Positions 25,055 to 33,118 of a stretch of DNA of 45,048 bases are shown here, piece by piece. The notes beneath the pieces were generated by a model. The model ran no database searches. It worked only from the letters and a program-made list of their open reading frames with translations, and had not been told where the DNA came from. Position 1 is the first letter of the stretch. Each line of letters opens with the position of its first letter. The position numbers and the translations under genes were made by a program. The DNA is taken from the NCBI GenBank assembly GCA_045534095.1, contig JAZSJA010000060.1, forward strand, positions 1 to 45,048, given 5' to 3'. Source of the stretch: UMGS1279 sp045534095. Lineage in GTDB: Bacteria; Bacillota; Clostridia; Oscillospirales; Acutalibacteraceae.

Positions 25055-27277
25055 GTGTCGGCCGAAAATACATCGCAAAATTTAGAAAAAATCAATGGCT
25101 CTGTAGAGCACATTACATATACAAATAATTCTAACGGCTACACCGTTGCCCTTTTAAAAACAAATGATGATGTTATAACAATTGTGGGCATAATGCCTTT
25201 TTTGGCGGTAGGTGACTGTATTGAGGTTACGGGGAAAATGGATTTCCATCCAACCTATGGAGAACAGTTTAAGGTTAATAGCTTTGAAAAAGCAGCCCCA
25301 TCTGATACCGCTTCAATTCTGCGTTATCTTTCCTCGGGTGCAATACGTGGCGTCGGCCCCTCAACTGCCCGAAACATAGTAGAGAGATTTGGAGACTCGG
25401 CCCTTGAAATAATCGAAAATGAGCCCGAGCGGCTTTCGGAAATTCGAGGAATTTCCTTAGATAAAGCTATGAAAATCGCCGAGGAATATAATAAACAATT
25501 TGGTGTAAGGGACGTAATGCTCTTTTTAAGTCCGTTTCGAATTTCTCCCGAGGGGGCTCTCAAGGTTTTTAATGCACTAGGTTCAAATGCCACCGAAATT
25601 ATTCGAAATAATCCTTACGTTTTATGTTCTGAGGATATTGGTTTTTCTTTTGAAAAGGCAGAAGAAATATCAAGTTATTTTGCCGTTCCAAAGGACAGTG
25701 ATTTTCGTATTGCGGCAGGTTTGGAATTTGTTTTAAAGCATAATCTCGCTAACGGTCACACCTGTTTGCCAAGGAATAAACTGATTGAAACCTCCGCAAG
25801 ACTTTTGGAGTGTACTCCCGCTGAGGTTGAAGTAGTTTGCGAAGAAATGCTAAAGGTTTTTCAACTTCGCATTTTTGTGGATAATGAAACCCAGTTTATT
25901 GCATTACCACAGTATTTTATGGCTGAAGATTTTGTGGCTAGCCGTCTTTCGGTAATGTTAAGATATGCACCTCCGGCCGAACTCTTAGCAGATTTAGAGA
26001 TACAAATGATTGAGCAGAGTGAACATATAGAGTATGAAGAACTCCAAAAAACTGCAATAAAAACAGCAGTAACAAAGGGTGTAACTATTTTAACAGGCGG
26101 CCCCGGTACGGGTAAAACCACTACCCTGAATGCGATTATTAGAATATTAAAATCAAAGGATTTAAGCATAGCTCTTGCCGCGCCTACAGGACGTGCCGCA
26201 AAAAGAATGAGCGAGCTTACAGGGTGCGACGCCAAAACAATCCACCGCCTTTTAGAGGTGGAATGGAACGATTCTGATAGGCACACATTTGCCAGAAATG
26301 AAAAAAATCCCTTACCCTATGACGTGGTTATTGTTGATGAAATGTCAATGGTGGATATACTGCTTTTCGAAAGCCTTTTAAGGGCTATAAGACTTGGCAC
26401 TAGAATAATTATGGTAGGCGATTCCGATCAGCTTCCAAGTGTTGGCGCGGGCAACGTTTTGGCGGATATTATCGCATCAAAAACCGTTCCGGTGGTTGCA
26501 CTTACAAAGGTGTTCAGACAAGCAATGGAAAGTTTGATTGTTGCTAACGCACACAAAATAATCGGAGGTGAGGAGCCTGAACTCACCTCAAAAACATCCG
26601 ACTTTTTTATGCTTCAAAATTATAGGGCTAATTCGGCTGCCGATCTGGTTGTAGAACTAGCATCTAAGCGACTGCCCAATGCGTATAATTTCGATCCTCT
26701 TTCAGATATTCAAATTCTTTGCCCCTCTAAGATGCTTGAGCTTGGCAGTACAAATCTTAACAATCTTTTGCAGGATCGACTTAACCCAATTAAAAAAAAT
26801 CAAAGCAAAATCACCTTCAAGAATTTTGAACTTCGTGAAGGCGATAAGGTAATGCAGGTTAAAAATAATTACGATATTATGTGGACTACCGATGGCGGTG
26901 ATGAGGGCACAGGTGTTTTCAACGGCGATATAGGTATTTTAGAAAAAATAGATACCAAAAATTCCCTTTTAAAAATCAGATTTGATGATAAGGTTGCAAT
27001 ATACTACAGCGAAAATGTAGGCGAGCTTGAGCTGGCCTATGCGATGACTATACATAAAAGTCAGGGTAGTGAGTTCGATTGTGTTATTATTCCCGTGCTT
27101 GACGCACCCTCCAAGCTGTTATATCGTAATCTTTTGTATACTGCCGTGACACGTGCCAAAAAACTTTTAATTGTTGTTGGCAGTAAAGAGGTATTGCTTT
27201 CTATGGTTGAAAATAATCGTAAAAGCCTTAGGTATACTTTACTGAATAAAAGGTTGAGAGATGCGTTTGCCGATTAA
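25055..27277 (+). CDS. recD2: RecD2-type SF1 helicase
   Basis: A 740-residue ATP-dependent 5'-3' DNA helicase of the RecBC-independent RecD2 class. An N-terminal OB-like domain and helix-hairpin-helix region (about 95-135, with GAIRGVGPSTARNIVERFG) precede the SF1 core: Walker A TGGPGTGKTT (about 347-356), APTGRAAKRM, motif II IVDEMSMVD, GDSDQLPSVG and motif VI VTRAKKLLIVVG. RecD2 supports DNA repair. A GTG start follows AAAGGGGTG. Its last 17 bases overlap the comF-like gene. Confidence 0.95.
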   Translation: MSAENTSQNLEKINGSVEHITYTNNSNGYTVALLKTNDDVITIVGIMPFLAVGDCIEVTGKMDFHPTYGEQFKVNSFEKAAPSDTASILRYLSSGAIRGVGPSTARNIVERFGDSALEIIENEPERLSEIRGISLDKAMKIAEEYNKQFGVRDVMLFLSPFRISPEGALKVFNALGSNATEIIRNNPYVLCSEDIGFSFEKAEEISSYFAVPKDSDFRIAAGLEFVLKHNLANGHTCLPRNKLIETSARLLECTPAEVEVVCEEMLKVFQLRIFVDNETQFIALPQYFMAEDFVASRLSVMLRYAPPAELLADLEIQMIEQSEHIEYEELQKTAIKTAVTKGVTILTGGPGTGKTTTLNAIIRILKSKDLSIALAAPTGRAAKRMSELTGCDAKTIHRLLEVEWNDSDRHTFARNEKNPLPYDVVIVDEMSMVDILLFESLLRAIRLGTRIIMVGDSDQLPSVGAGNVLADIIASKTVPVVALTKVFRQAMESLIVANAHKIIGGEEPELTSKTSDFFMLQNYRANSAADLVVELASKRLPNAYNFDPLSDIQILCPSKMLELGSTNLNNLLQDRLNPIKKNQSKITFKNFELREGDKVMQVKNNYDIMWTTDGGDEGTGVFNGDIGILEKIDTKNSLLKIRFDDKVAIYYSENVGELELAYAMTIHKSQGSEFDCVIIPVLDAPSKLLYRNLLYTAVTRAKKLLIVVGSKEVLLSMVENNRKSLRYTLLNKRLRDAFAD

Positions 27278-28007
27278 AATTTTAGAAAAAACAATAGATA
27301 TTATTTATCCCAGAAGATGTCTTAACTGTAAAAAGATAATACCTAAAGATTATTTTTGCGAAAATTGTGATGGACTAGTATCCCACATAACCGTTAAAAC
27401 CTGTGCTAAATGTGGAATGCCATTAAAACTTTGTGCTTGCAAATGGAATTTTTATTATTTTGATGAAATTATATCTTGCTTTGAATCGGACAAAGTCACC
27501 AAAAATTCCTTTTACTCCTTTAAGTTTGGAGGTAATTTGGTAGGCGGTAGATTTTTCGCTGAGGAAATGGCAAAAAGAATAAAAGAGCATTCCATCTTTA
27601 GCAATATTGATTTTATTGCTTCGGTGCCTATGCATCGTTCTTCTTTAAAAGAGAGGGGCTATGACCAGGCAAAATCTTTGGCCAAGAATATTTCCAGAGA
27701 AATAAAAAAGGAATACGTCACTTTGCTTTGGCAACCTAAAAAATCTCCAAAGCAACACGAAACAACTGTAATATCTGAAAGATTTTCAAATGTCTTTGAA
27801 AAATATAAAACTGTCAAAAAAGCAGATATTAAAGATAAAAATATATTGTTGGTTGACGATATAAAAACAACGGGTGCCACCCTTAGTCAATGTGCCAGAG
27901 AGCTTAAACTTGCAGGTGCAAAAAGTGTTGTTGCAATTTCTGCACTAACGGTTTATCCCAAAAAGGGCGAGGACGACTCAAAAAGTGAGTTGAAAAATGA
28001 AGATTAA
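27261..28007 (+). CDS. ComF family phosphoribosyltransferase-like protein
   Basis: A 248-residue protein with an N-terminal four-cysteine zinc finger (CLNC, CENC) and CAKCGMPLKLCAC, then a phosphoribosyltransferase-type domain with the PRPP loop LLVDDIKTTGATLSQCA. ComF proteins take part in DNA uptake or recombination; the exact reaction is not established. It overlaps recD2 by 17 bases, implying translational coupling. The start uses AAAAGGTTGAG upstream. Confidence 0.9.
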   Translation: MRLPIKILEKTIDIIYPRRCLNCKKIIPKDYFCENCDGLVSHITVKTCAKCGMPLKLCACKWNFYYFDEIISCFESDKVTKNSFYSFKFGGNLVGGRFFAEEMAKRIKEHSIFSNIDFIASVPMHRSSLKERGYDQAKSLAKNISREIKKEYVTLLWQPKKSPKQHETTVISERFSNVFEKYKTVKKADIKDKNILLVDDIKTTGATLSQCARELKLAGAKSVVAISALTVYPKKGEDDSKSELKNED

Positions 28008-28054
28008 TGTTGTAAAATGAAATAAAAGTAGTTAGTGAAAGTAGGAAAAAATAT

Positions 28055-29080
28055 ATGGCTACCAATATTGCGATAGATATAGGAACAAGTAAAATCGTAC
28101 TATTATCCGGAAATAAAATAGTTTTGGAGCTTCCTAGTGTTGTTACGGTAGATACCGATACAAGAGAACCAATCTATTTTGGAGAAAAAGCCTTTGAAAC
28201 CATAGGTCGCACTCCCGATAGTTTAACCTGTGTTTTCCCTATTAAGCGTAGTGTTATTGCAGATTATGACGTAGCAGAAAGTATGCTAAAGGAATATATG
28301 ACAGCCGCTTTTGGTAACCGTATTATAAAGCCAAAGGTTATGGTTGTTATGCCCGGTGGCGTTACTGCAATGCAGCATCACTCGGTTGCCGACGTTGTAG
28401 AGGCTTCGGGCGGTAGAAACGCTCAAACCATTGAAGCTCCCCTTGCAGTAGCCGTAGGCTTGGGGCTTGACCTTAATCAACCAAAGGGAAGTATGGTTAT
28501 TGATATGGGTGCCGGTACAACCGATGCCGCAACCCTTTCTATGGGCGGTATTGCCGCTTGCGACTCAATACCCATTGCCTCAAGAGATTTTGATGAAGAA
28601 ATAATTAAATACGTAAGAAGAAATTATAATATTTTAATTGGACTTGCAACCGCCGAGCGAATTAAAAAGAAAATTGGCACCGCTATAGAGCATACCTTGG
28701 AAATTGCAGTTACAGTTAAGGGTAGACATTTGCAAACAGGTCTGCCCACAGCCTTTGAAATCACCTCAAGTGAGGTATATGAGGCAATAAGTGAAAAATG
28801 CTATGCAATAATTAGCGGAATACGTCGCGTAATTGAAAAAACTCCCCCCGATTTGGTAGCAGATATTATGAATGACGGCATCTACCTTACGGGCGGTGGC
28901 TCGCTGCTTGGCGGATTTAATAAGCTTTTGGAAAAATGCTTAGGCACAAAGGTGCATATGGCACCCGATCCGCTTCACACCGCTGTAAATGGTGCTGCGG
29001 TGGCACTTAAAATGCCTGATCTTCTTAAAAACGTTGATTATCAATATCGTGCAATTCAAGAACTTAAAATTGAGGGATAG
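28055..29080 (+). CDS. mreB: Rod shape-determining protein MreB
   Basis: A 341-residue actin homologue that organises lateral wall synthesis. Nucleotide-binding blocks are DIGTSKIVL (phosphate 1), VVMPGGVTAMQ, MVIDMGAGTTDAATLS (phosphate 2), TAERIKKKIG and YLTGGGSLLGG (adenosine motif). The usual mreC and mreD partners are not nearby, so it could also be an Mbl or MreBH paralogue. Confidence 0.93.
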   Translation: MATNIAIDIGTSKIVLLSGNKIVLELPSVVTVDTDTREPIYFGEKAFETIGRTPDSLTCVFPIKRSVIADYDVAESMLKEYMTAAFGNRIIKPKVMVVMPGGVTAMQHHSVADVVEASGGRNAQTIEAPLAVAVGLGLDLNQPKGSMVIDMGAGTTDAATLSMGGIAACDSIPIASRDFDEEIIKYVRRNYNILIGLATAERIKKKIGTAIEHTLEIAVTVKGRHLQTGLPTAFEITSSEVYEAISEKCYAIISGIRRVIEKTPPDLVADIMNDGIYLTGGGSLLGGFNKLLEKCLGTKVHMAPDPLHTAVNGAAVALKMPDLLKNVDYQYRAIQELKIEG

Positions 29081-29083
29081 TTT

Positions 29084-29782
29084 ATGAAAATTCATTTTTT
29101 AGGCACAGGTGCTGCCGATTGGAATATTCAAAACGATGTAGATAATCCCGAGTACCGTCGCAACAGTAGTATTTTAATAAACGATACCCTACTTGTTGAT
29201 CCGGGTTCATGTATTTTTGAGTTTGAAAAAACCTTTGGGTATGAAAATCTTTATAAAGATGTAAAAAATATAGTTTGTACTCACAAGCACTCCGACCATT
29301 ATAATCCCGAAACTGTTAGTAAGTTGGGGTTAGAGCTTACCGAGCTTGAGTTGTTTGAGCCTACAGAGGTAGGGGATTTTATTATAACTGCACTCCCCGC
29401 AAATCACAAAACTGTGGATGATCCTCGTCATTTGGTGATTGAAGAGAAAATAAGCGGAAAATGCTTTTTCTATGGATTAGATGGTGCTTGGCTTACCTAT
29501 GAAACCGCAAAATATCTGCGTGGGAGAAAATTTGATTTAATGCTTTTTGACGCCACTCTGGGTAGTAAAGAGGATTTAGGCGGAAAGCTTGATTATCGCA
29601 TTTTTGAGCATAATAGTTTAGAGATGGTTGAGCTTCTTTGTAACACCTTTAAGGATAACTGTAATTTATTTTACATTTCTCATATGGCTAAAACTTTGCA
29701 TAGAAGCCATAATTTGTTGAGTGACTATATGTTGGCTAAAGGAATAAACGTGGCATATGATAACCACGTTGTGGAAATTTAA
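29084..29782 (+). CDS. MBL-fold metallo-hydrolase (PhnP-like)
   Basis: A 232-residue metallo-beta-lactamase-fold protein. The metal-binding motif is CTHKHSDHYNP. Further ligands are likely in ALPANHKT (His), FYGLDGAW (Asp) and YISHMAKTLHRSH. Layout resembles the phosphodiesterase branch (PhnP/RNase Z-like). The substrate is unknown. It starts 3 bases after mreB, in the same transcription unit. Confidence 0.85.
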   Translation: MKIHFLGTGAADWNIQNDVDNPEYRRNSSILINDTLLVDPGSCIFEFEKTFGYENLYKDVKNIVCTHKHSDHYNPETVSKLGLELTELELFEPTEVGDFIITALPANHKTVDDPRHLVIEEKISGKCFFYGLDGAWLTYETAKYLRGRKFDLMLFDATLGSKEDLGGKLDYRIFEHNSLEMVELLCNTFKDNCNLFYISHMAKTLHRSHNLLSDYMLAKGINVAYDNHVVEI

Positions 29783-29785
29783 ACT

Positions 29786-29986
29786 ATGAATAATAAAAAC
29801 AAAAAACAACAACCAACAAACTGCGAACAATGTGCCTATTTTATGTATGATGATGAGTACGATTGTGACGTGTGCTCTATCAATTTGGATGAGGATGAGC
29901 TTATCCGTTTTATGAGCGGCTCTGATTTTAACTGTCCGTATTTCAAATTCTACGATGAGTATAAAATGGTAAGGAAACAAAACTAA
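29786..29986 (+). CDS. Small Cys-rich protein (DUF6472-like)
   Basis: A 66-residue protein with two CxxC pairs (Cys13/Cys16, Cys27/Cys30) and Cys50, with a DDEYDCDVCSINLDEDE core and a CPYF...DEYKMVRKQ tail. It resembles the DUF6472 small proteins of Clostridia and is probably a zinc-binding protein; the function is unknown. It starts 3 bases after the MBL gene and ends one base before the next gene. Confidence 0.72.
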   Translation: MNNKNKKQQPTNCEQCAYFMYDDEYDCDVCSINLDEDELIRFMSGSDFNCPYFKFYDEYKMVRKQN

Positions 29987-29987
29987 T

Positions 29988-30260
29988 ATGATATTAAAAT
30001 TTTTAATAATTTATTTAGTGGCCATAAATTTAATAGCCTTTGTGGTGTATGGAGTAGATAAGCGTGCCGCAATTAAAGGTCGCTTCAGAGTCAGAGTGGC
30101 TACACTTTTAAGTCTTGCCTTTATTGGTGGCTCGGTAGGTGCCCTTTTTGGAATGTATCTTTTCAGGCACAAAACAAAAAAGCCTCAGTTCACCATAGGT
30201 GTACCCCTTATGCTCGCATTACACCTGGTTGTGGTTTGGTATTTGATTCAGGTTATTTAA
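29988..30260 (+). CDS. DUF1294 family membrane protein
   Basis: A 90-residue protein with about three membrane helices and the DUF1294 signature VYGVDKRAAIKGRFRV...LLSLAFIGGSVGALFGMYLFRHKTKK, followed by FTIGVPLMLALH. The function is unknown. AAGGAAA precedes the ATG and the gene nearly abuts both neighbours. Confidence 0.88.
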   Translation: MILKFLIIYLVAINLIAFVVYGVDKRAAIKGRFRVRVATLLSLAFIGGSVGALFGMYLFRHKTKKPQFTIGVPLMLALHLVVVWYLIQVI

Positions 30261-30272
30261 ATGAGGTGCTGT

Positions 30273-30716
30273 ATGACCAAAATTTTATTCATCTGCCACG
30301 GCAACATTTGTCGCAGTCCAATGGCGGAGTACGTTATGAAAAATCTCACACAGGGTAGGGAGGATATTTACGTAGAATCCAAAGCCGTATCAACTGAGGA
30401 GATTGGCAATCCTATCTATCCACCTGCCGCAAGAACCCTTAAAAAGCATAATATTCCTTTTGGCAATCATATGGCGCGCCAAATAAAAAAAGAGGATTAT
30501 AATAGTTTTGATTATTTAGTGGTAATGGAGGATTATAATCTTCCCCGCCTTTTTAGAATTTTGGGTGATGACCCTGATAAAAAGGTATATAAGCTTCTTG
30601 ATTTTACCGATACACCCGGTGATATTGAGGACCCTTGGTATACAGGCAATTTTGAGAAGGTTTATGAACAAATAACATTAGGGTGTAAAGGTATTTTGGA
30701 AAGAATTGAAAAATAA
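30273..30716 (+). CDS. Low-molecular-weight protein-tyrosine phosphatase
   Basis: A 147-residue phosphatase with the P-loop Cys8-x5-Arg14 (CHGNICRSPMAEY) and the general-acid Asp in DIEDPWY. It dephosphorylates phosphotyrosine proteins or arginine-phosphate-like substrates. The ATG at 30273 gives the normal family N-terminus MTKILFICHGN; an ATG at 30261 would add four residues. GAGGTG lies only 4 bases upstream. It ends the mreB-MBL-DUF6472-DUF1294 unit and is followed by a bidirectional terminator. Confidence 0.92.
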   Translation: MTKILFICHGNICRSPMAEYVMKNLTQGREDIYVESKAVSTEEIGNPIYPPAARTLKKHNIPFGNHMARQIKKEDYNSFDYLVVMEDYNLPRLFRILGDDPDKKVYKLLDFTDTPGDIEDPWYTGNFEKVYEQITLGCKGILERIEK

Positions 30717-30764
30717 GCACATCAGTTCCCTTTTTATTTTAAATTTAATATTGATATTGAGTGT

Positions 30765-30798
30765 AAAAAAAATCGGTGGAAAGCTCCACCGATTTTTT
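30765..30798. terminator. Bidirectional terminator between convergent genes
   Basis: AATCGGTGGA and TCCACCGATT form a perfect 10-bp stem with A-run before and T-run after, serving the phosphatase gene (plus) and the S-component gene (minus). Confidence 0.9.
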
Positions 30799-30803
30799 GC
30801 TTG

Positions 30804-31352
30804 TTATTTGATTTTTTTAAGGGCTTTTTCCATTAAAATACTAAGGGGAAGAATTAAAAATCCCACACAAAAATTGCTTATGCCGTGAATAATGTCATAG
30901 GGGAAGCCCGTAATTATCCAGGCGACCATACCATCAAAATCAAGCCCAAAGAAAAATGCCTGCGATGGTGCGTATAAAATGCCGTAGCCAAACCCATGAA
31001 GTGCACATATTGTAGGGTAAAGTGCGGCTTTTGCCCAAGTGGGAAGTCTTTTTGGTATAAGCATTGTTATGCCCCAAAGTACTGTCCATATGTAAAGGTA
31101 GGGAATCCACCAGGTGGAAAATCCCCAAATAAAGCCATCAAGAAAAACAAAAATATAAATGGAAATAAGGGCTTTAAATCTAAACAGAACGGTGGCAAGC
31201 ATTATAAACAATCCAAGCAGGTGGACGTTTGGAAAAATCGCCATAATTTCTTTTGAGCATACCATAAGAGAACCAAATAAAGTGCATAAAATAAGCTCAA
31301 AAAGCTTTAAGCGGTTACTCTTTTTTTGTTTTGAATTATTTAGTGTACTCAA
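30804..31352 (-). CDS. ECF-type transporter S component-like membrane protein, predicted corrinoid uptake
   Basis: A 182-residue hydrophobic protein with about six membrane segments and a basic N-terminus, similar in size and layout to ECF vitamin transporter S components. It overlaps the DUF4430 lipoprotein by 17 bases, and both are under a cobalamin riboswitch, so cobalamin or a precursor such as alpha-ribazole is the likely substrate. Energising ECF A/A'/T subunits are not in the window and would be shared from elsewhere. Confidence 0.7.
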   Translation of the reverse strand: MSTLNNSKQKKSNRLKLFELILCTLFGSLMVCSKEIMAIFPNVHLLGLFIMLATVLFRFKALISIYIFVFLDGFIWGFSTWWIPYLYIWTVLWGITMLIPKRLPTWAKAALYPTICALHGFGYGILYAPSQAFFFGLDFDGMVAWIITGFPYDIIHGISNFCVGFLILPLSILMEKALKKIK

Positions 31353-31755
31353 GCTTATATTTTACATCCTTTTCTATTTTAGTATCATCTATACCCTTGT
31401 CGGCATATTCGCCGTTTACAAAAAATCCCCAATACGCCTGGTCTTTGTTAAAATCGGCGGTAATTCCGTTTACCTTTGTGTAGAGTCCGTCAGTGCCCTC
31501 AACAAGTTTGTTTTCCAGCAGAGCCGCACCAAGCATTTCTTGGTCGGTATTGATGGTGAATATAACGGATTTATCTCCCGCTTTAACCTCAACGGTGGTG
31601 GTAGTTTTACCCTCGCCCAACGTGGTATCTTCGGTATAAAGTGCATCTGACCAAAGTCCATCTTCATTAACGGCAGTGTTTTTACACGCCGTCAGGCCAA
31701 GTAGACAAATAAATGCCAAAGTGATTGCAATGGATGTTTTGATAAATTTTTTCAT
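31336..31755 (-). CDS. DUF4430 lipoprotein, predicted corrinoid-binding
   Basis: A 139-residue lipoprotein: signal peptide with lipobox LLGLTAC (Cys24), then a DUF4430 domain (about 50-139) with the GLYTKVNGI and AYWGFFVNGEYADKGID blocks. DUF4430 is related to the C-terminal domain of eukaryotic intrinsic factor/transcobalamin. Placement just downstream of a cobalamin riboswitch supports surface capture of cobalamin for the S component encoded next. Confidence 0.82.
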   Translation of the reverse strand: MKKFIKTSIAITLAFICLLGLTACKNTAVNEDGLWSDALYTEDTTLGEGKTTTTVEVKAGDKSVIFTINTDQEMLGAALLENKLVEGTDGLYTKVNGITADFNKDQAYWGFFVNGEYADKGIDDTKIEKDVKYKLEYTK

Positions 31756-31789
31756 AGTTTTTTATCCTCTCTTTTAATGAATTTTGCTA

Positions 31790-31826
31790 AAAGGATAAAA
31801 TAAAAGCACCCTTCCGAGGGTGCTTT
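31790..31826 (-). terminator. Riboswitch terminator upstream of the DUF4430 gene
   Basis: On the minus strand AAAGCACCC pairs with GGGTGCTTT, followed by TATTTTA. It lies between the riboswitch and the DUF4430 start codon, so it is the probable expression platform. A second hairpin with a T-run (GGTAT/ATACC, 31833-31854) precedes it. Confidence 0.75.
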
Positions 31827-31867
31827 GTAGAAAAACAGGTATCCTGCTATACCCAAAATACTACAAG

Positions 31868-32040
31868 CCCTCCCGTTGCCCAAGAGCCTTTTACGTGTCA
31901 CAAAACGGTAAGCATTCCGACTTAATCTGCAAAGCAGAAATTACGGTAATGGCTGTTGCTGCGGATTTTCACCGCCATTCCCTTACCACCTTATACGCCG
32001 TCAAGCGACGCACTCAGTATCAGAAAAACATCTGATGATT
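31868..32040 (-). ncRNA. Cobalamin riboswitch
   Basis: Read on the minus strand, the core at about 31990-31951 contains GGGAATGGCGGTGAAAATCC followed by GCAGCAACAGCC, which matches the cobalamin riboswitch core. A hairpin (TCTGC/GCAGA) follows, then a B12-box-like AGTCGGAATGCTTACCG near 31920-31905. It lies in the 5' leader of the DUF4430/S-component operon and is followed by a terminator, so cobalamin would shut off the uptake genes. The B12 box departs slightly from the AGTCAGGA-type consensus. Outer boundaries are approximate. Confidence 0.88.
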
Positions 32041-32064
32041 TGCGTTTATTCTTTTGCAATAATC

Positions 32065-32093
32065 ATTGTAGCATAAAAGATTTTATTTTACAA
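32065..32093 (-). promoter_or_regulatory. Promoter of the cobalamin riboswitch operon
   Basis: On the minus strand TTGTAA (32093-32088), 17 bases and TACAAT (32070-32065). The -35 element overlaps the last codons of the flavin reductase gene. Confidence 0.65.
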
Positions 32094-32589
32094 GTGCTTT
32101 TACAATTTTCCCATAAAACATGGTATGATAATCTTCATTTGGGTACCATTTGGTTTTTATTTCATTATCTAAAAATGCAGAACTATCTAAATCCTGGGTA
32201 TAAACCTTTTTGCAAATTAGTACAAGCCTTGCTTCATCAAAATAGGGGGCAGAAGTTTCATCATCAAATAGGGGAGTGAGTCCGGTTTTTTCGGTTTTGT
32301 TTACGTCTCTGCCCGATTCCTTGCCGCAAACGGCGTGGATACTTTTATCATCACCGTAAAAAGATAGGGTAAAATACTCCTCATTTTTAATAAACTCAAT
32401 TGTATAACGTTGGGGACGAACCGCCGCTATTGCCATGGGCTCCCCCCACATAACTCCGGCAAAGCCCCAGCTGGCTGTCATCATATTATATTTATCTTTA
32501 TTTCCGGCGGTGATAAGCATCCATTCATCACCAATATTTTTTATAAAATTCTCATTTATTTCAGATACTTTAATTTCTGCAAAACTCAT
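32083..32589 (-). CDS. Flavin reductase family protein (FMN-binding)
   Basis: A 168-residue split-barrel flavoprotein of the flavin reductase-like family, with TAGNKDKYNMMTASWGFAGVMW (FMN-binding block) and the AAVRPQRYTIEFI stretch, then FTLSFYG. It probably binds FMN and acts as a flavin reductase or oxidoreductase; the partner is unknown. AAAGGAG lies 9 bases before the ATG. Confidence 0.9.
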   Translation of the reverse strand: MSFAEIKVSEINENFIKNIGDEWMLITAGNKDKYNMMTASWGFAGVMWGEPMAIAAVRPQRYTIEFIKNEEYFTLSFYGDDKSIHAVCGKESGRDVNKTEKTGLTPLFDDETSAPYFDEARLVLICKKVYTQDLDSSAFLDNEIKTKWYPNEDYHTMFYGKIVKALVK

Positions 32590-32620
32590 AGCGTAATTCT
32601 CCTTTAAATATATTTTAAAT

Positions 32621-32645
32621 GCCGCACATTTTTATAATATGCGGC
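32621..32645 (-). terminator. Weak stem-loop between the regulator and flavin reductase genes
   Basis: GCCGCACA and TATGCGGC form a stem with one mismatch. The minus-strand side has only a mixed A/T tail, so termination is uncertain. Confidence 0.35.
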
Positions 32646-32660
32646 AAATTTTATTTATAT

Positions 32661-32951
32661 TTACTTATCTTCTTCCAAACGAGAAAATACAATATCATAA
32701 CCCTCGCTGCCATACATAAGGGAGCGATTAACTCGGCTTATGGTGGCGGTGGATGCACCTGTTTCGGCAACGATTTTACTGTAAAGCTGCTTGTTTTTAA
32801 GCATCTTAGCAACCTCTAACCTTTGGGCTATGGCTTTTATTTCCTTAATGGTGCAAACGTCCTCAAAAAATTTGTAGCATTCTTCAACCGTTTCAAGGGT
32901 GAGAATTGCTTTAAAAAGATCATCTGTCATTTGATTTTTTATGCTTATCAT
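32661..32951 (-). CDS. TrpR/YerC-family transcriptional regulator
   Basis: A 96-residue all-helical DNA-binding protein of the TrpR-related YerC/YecD family, with the block FFEDVCTIKEIKAIAQRLEVA and the helix-turn-helix ETGASTATISRVNRSL. Ligand and targets are not known. The ATG at 32951 has GGAGG 8 bases upstream; an ATG at 32984 is less likely. It is divergent from the GH28 gene, with back-to-back promoters about 20 bases apart. Confidence 0.88.
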   Translation of the reverse strand: MISIKNQMTDDLFKAILTLETVEECYKFFEDVCTIKEIKAIAQRLEVAKMLKNKQLYSKIVAETGASTATISRVNRSLMYGSEGYDIVFSRLEEDK

Positions 32952-33008
32952 AGTATATTCCTCCCACAAGGGCATATATTTCATAGTTTAAAGCGATAAC
33001 GTATCATC

Positions 33009-33037
33009 ATTTTACCACAGTAAAGCGTAAAAGTCAA
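33009..33037 (-). promoter_or_regulatory. Sigma-A promoter of the YerC-like gene
   Basis: On the minus strand TTGACT (33037-33032), 17 bases and TAAAAT (33014-33009). Confidence 0.8.
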
Positions 33038-33058
33038 CATATAAAAGCAAGATTGCTA

Positions 33059-33087
33059 TTGAAAAGATATTAAAGCTATGATATACT
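33059..33087 (+). promoter_or_regulatory. Sigma-A promoter of the GH28 gene
   Basis: TTGAAA (33059-33064), 17 bases and TATACT (33082-33087), divergent from the YerC-like promoter. Confidence 0.8.
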
Positions 33088-33118
33088 AAATAAAACGTTT
33101 TTAAAAAGGTGATTAGAT

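Noticed and set aside
31820..32279. Plus-strand frames over the riboswitch and flavin reductase
   Set aside because: They are antisense to a clear cobalamin riboswitch and to a well-conserved gene.
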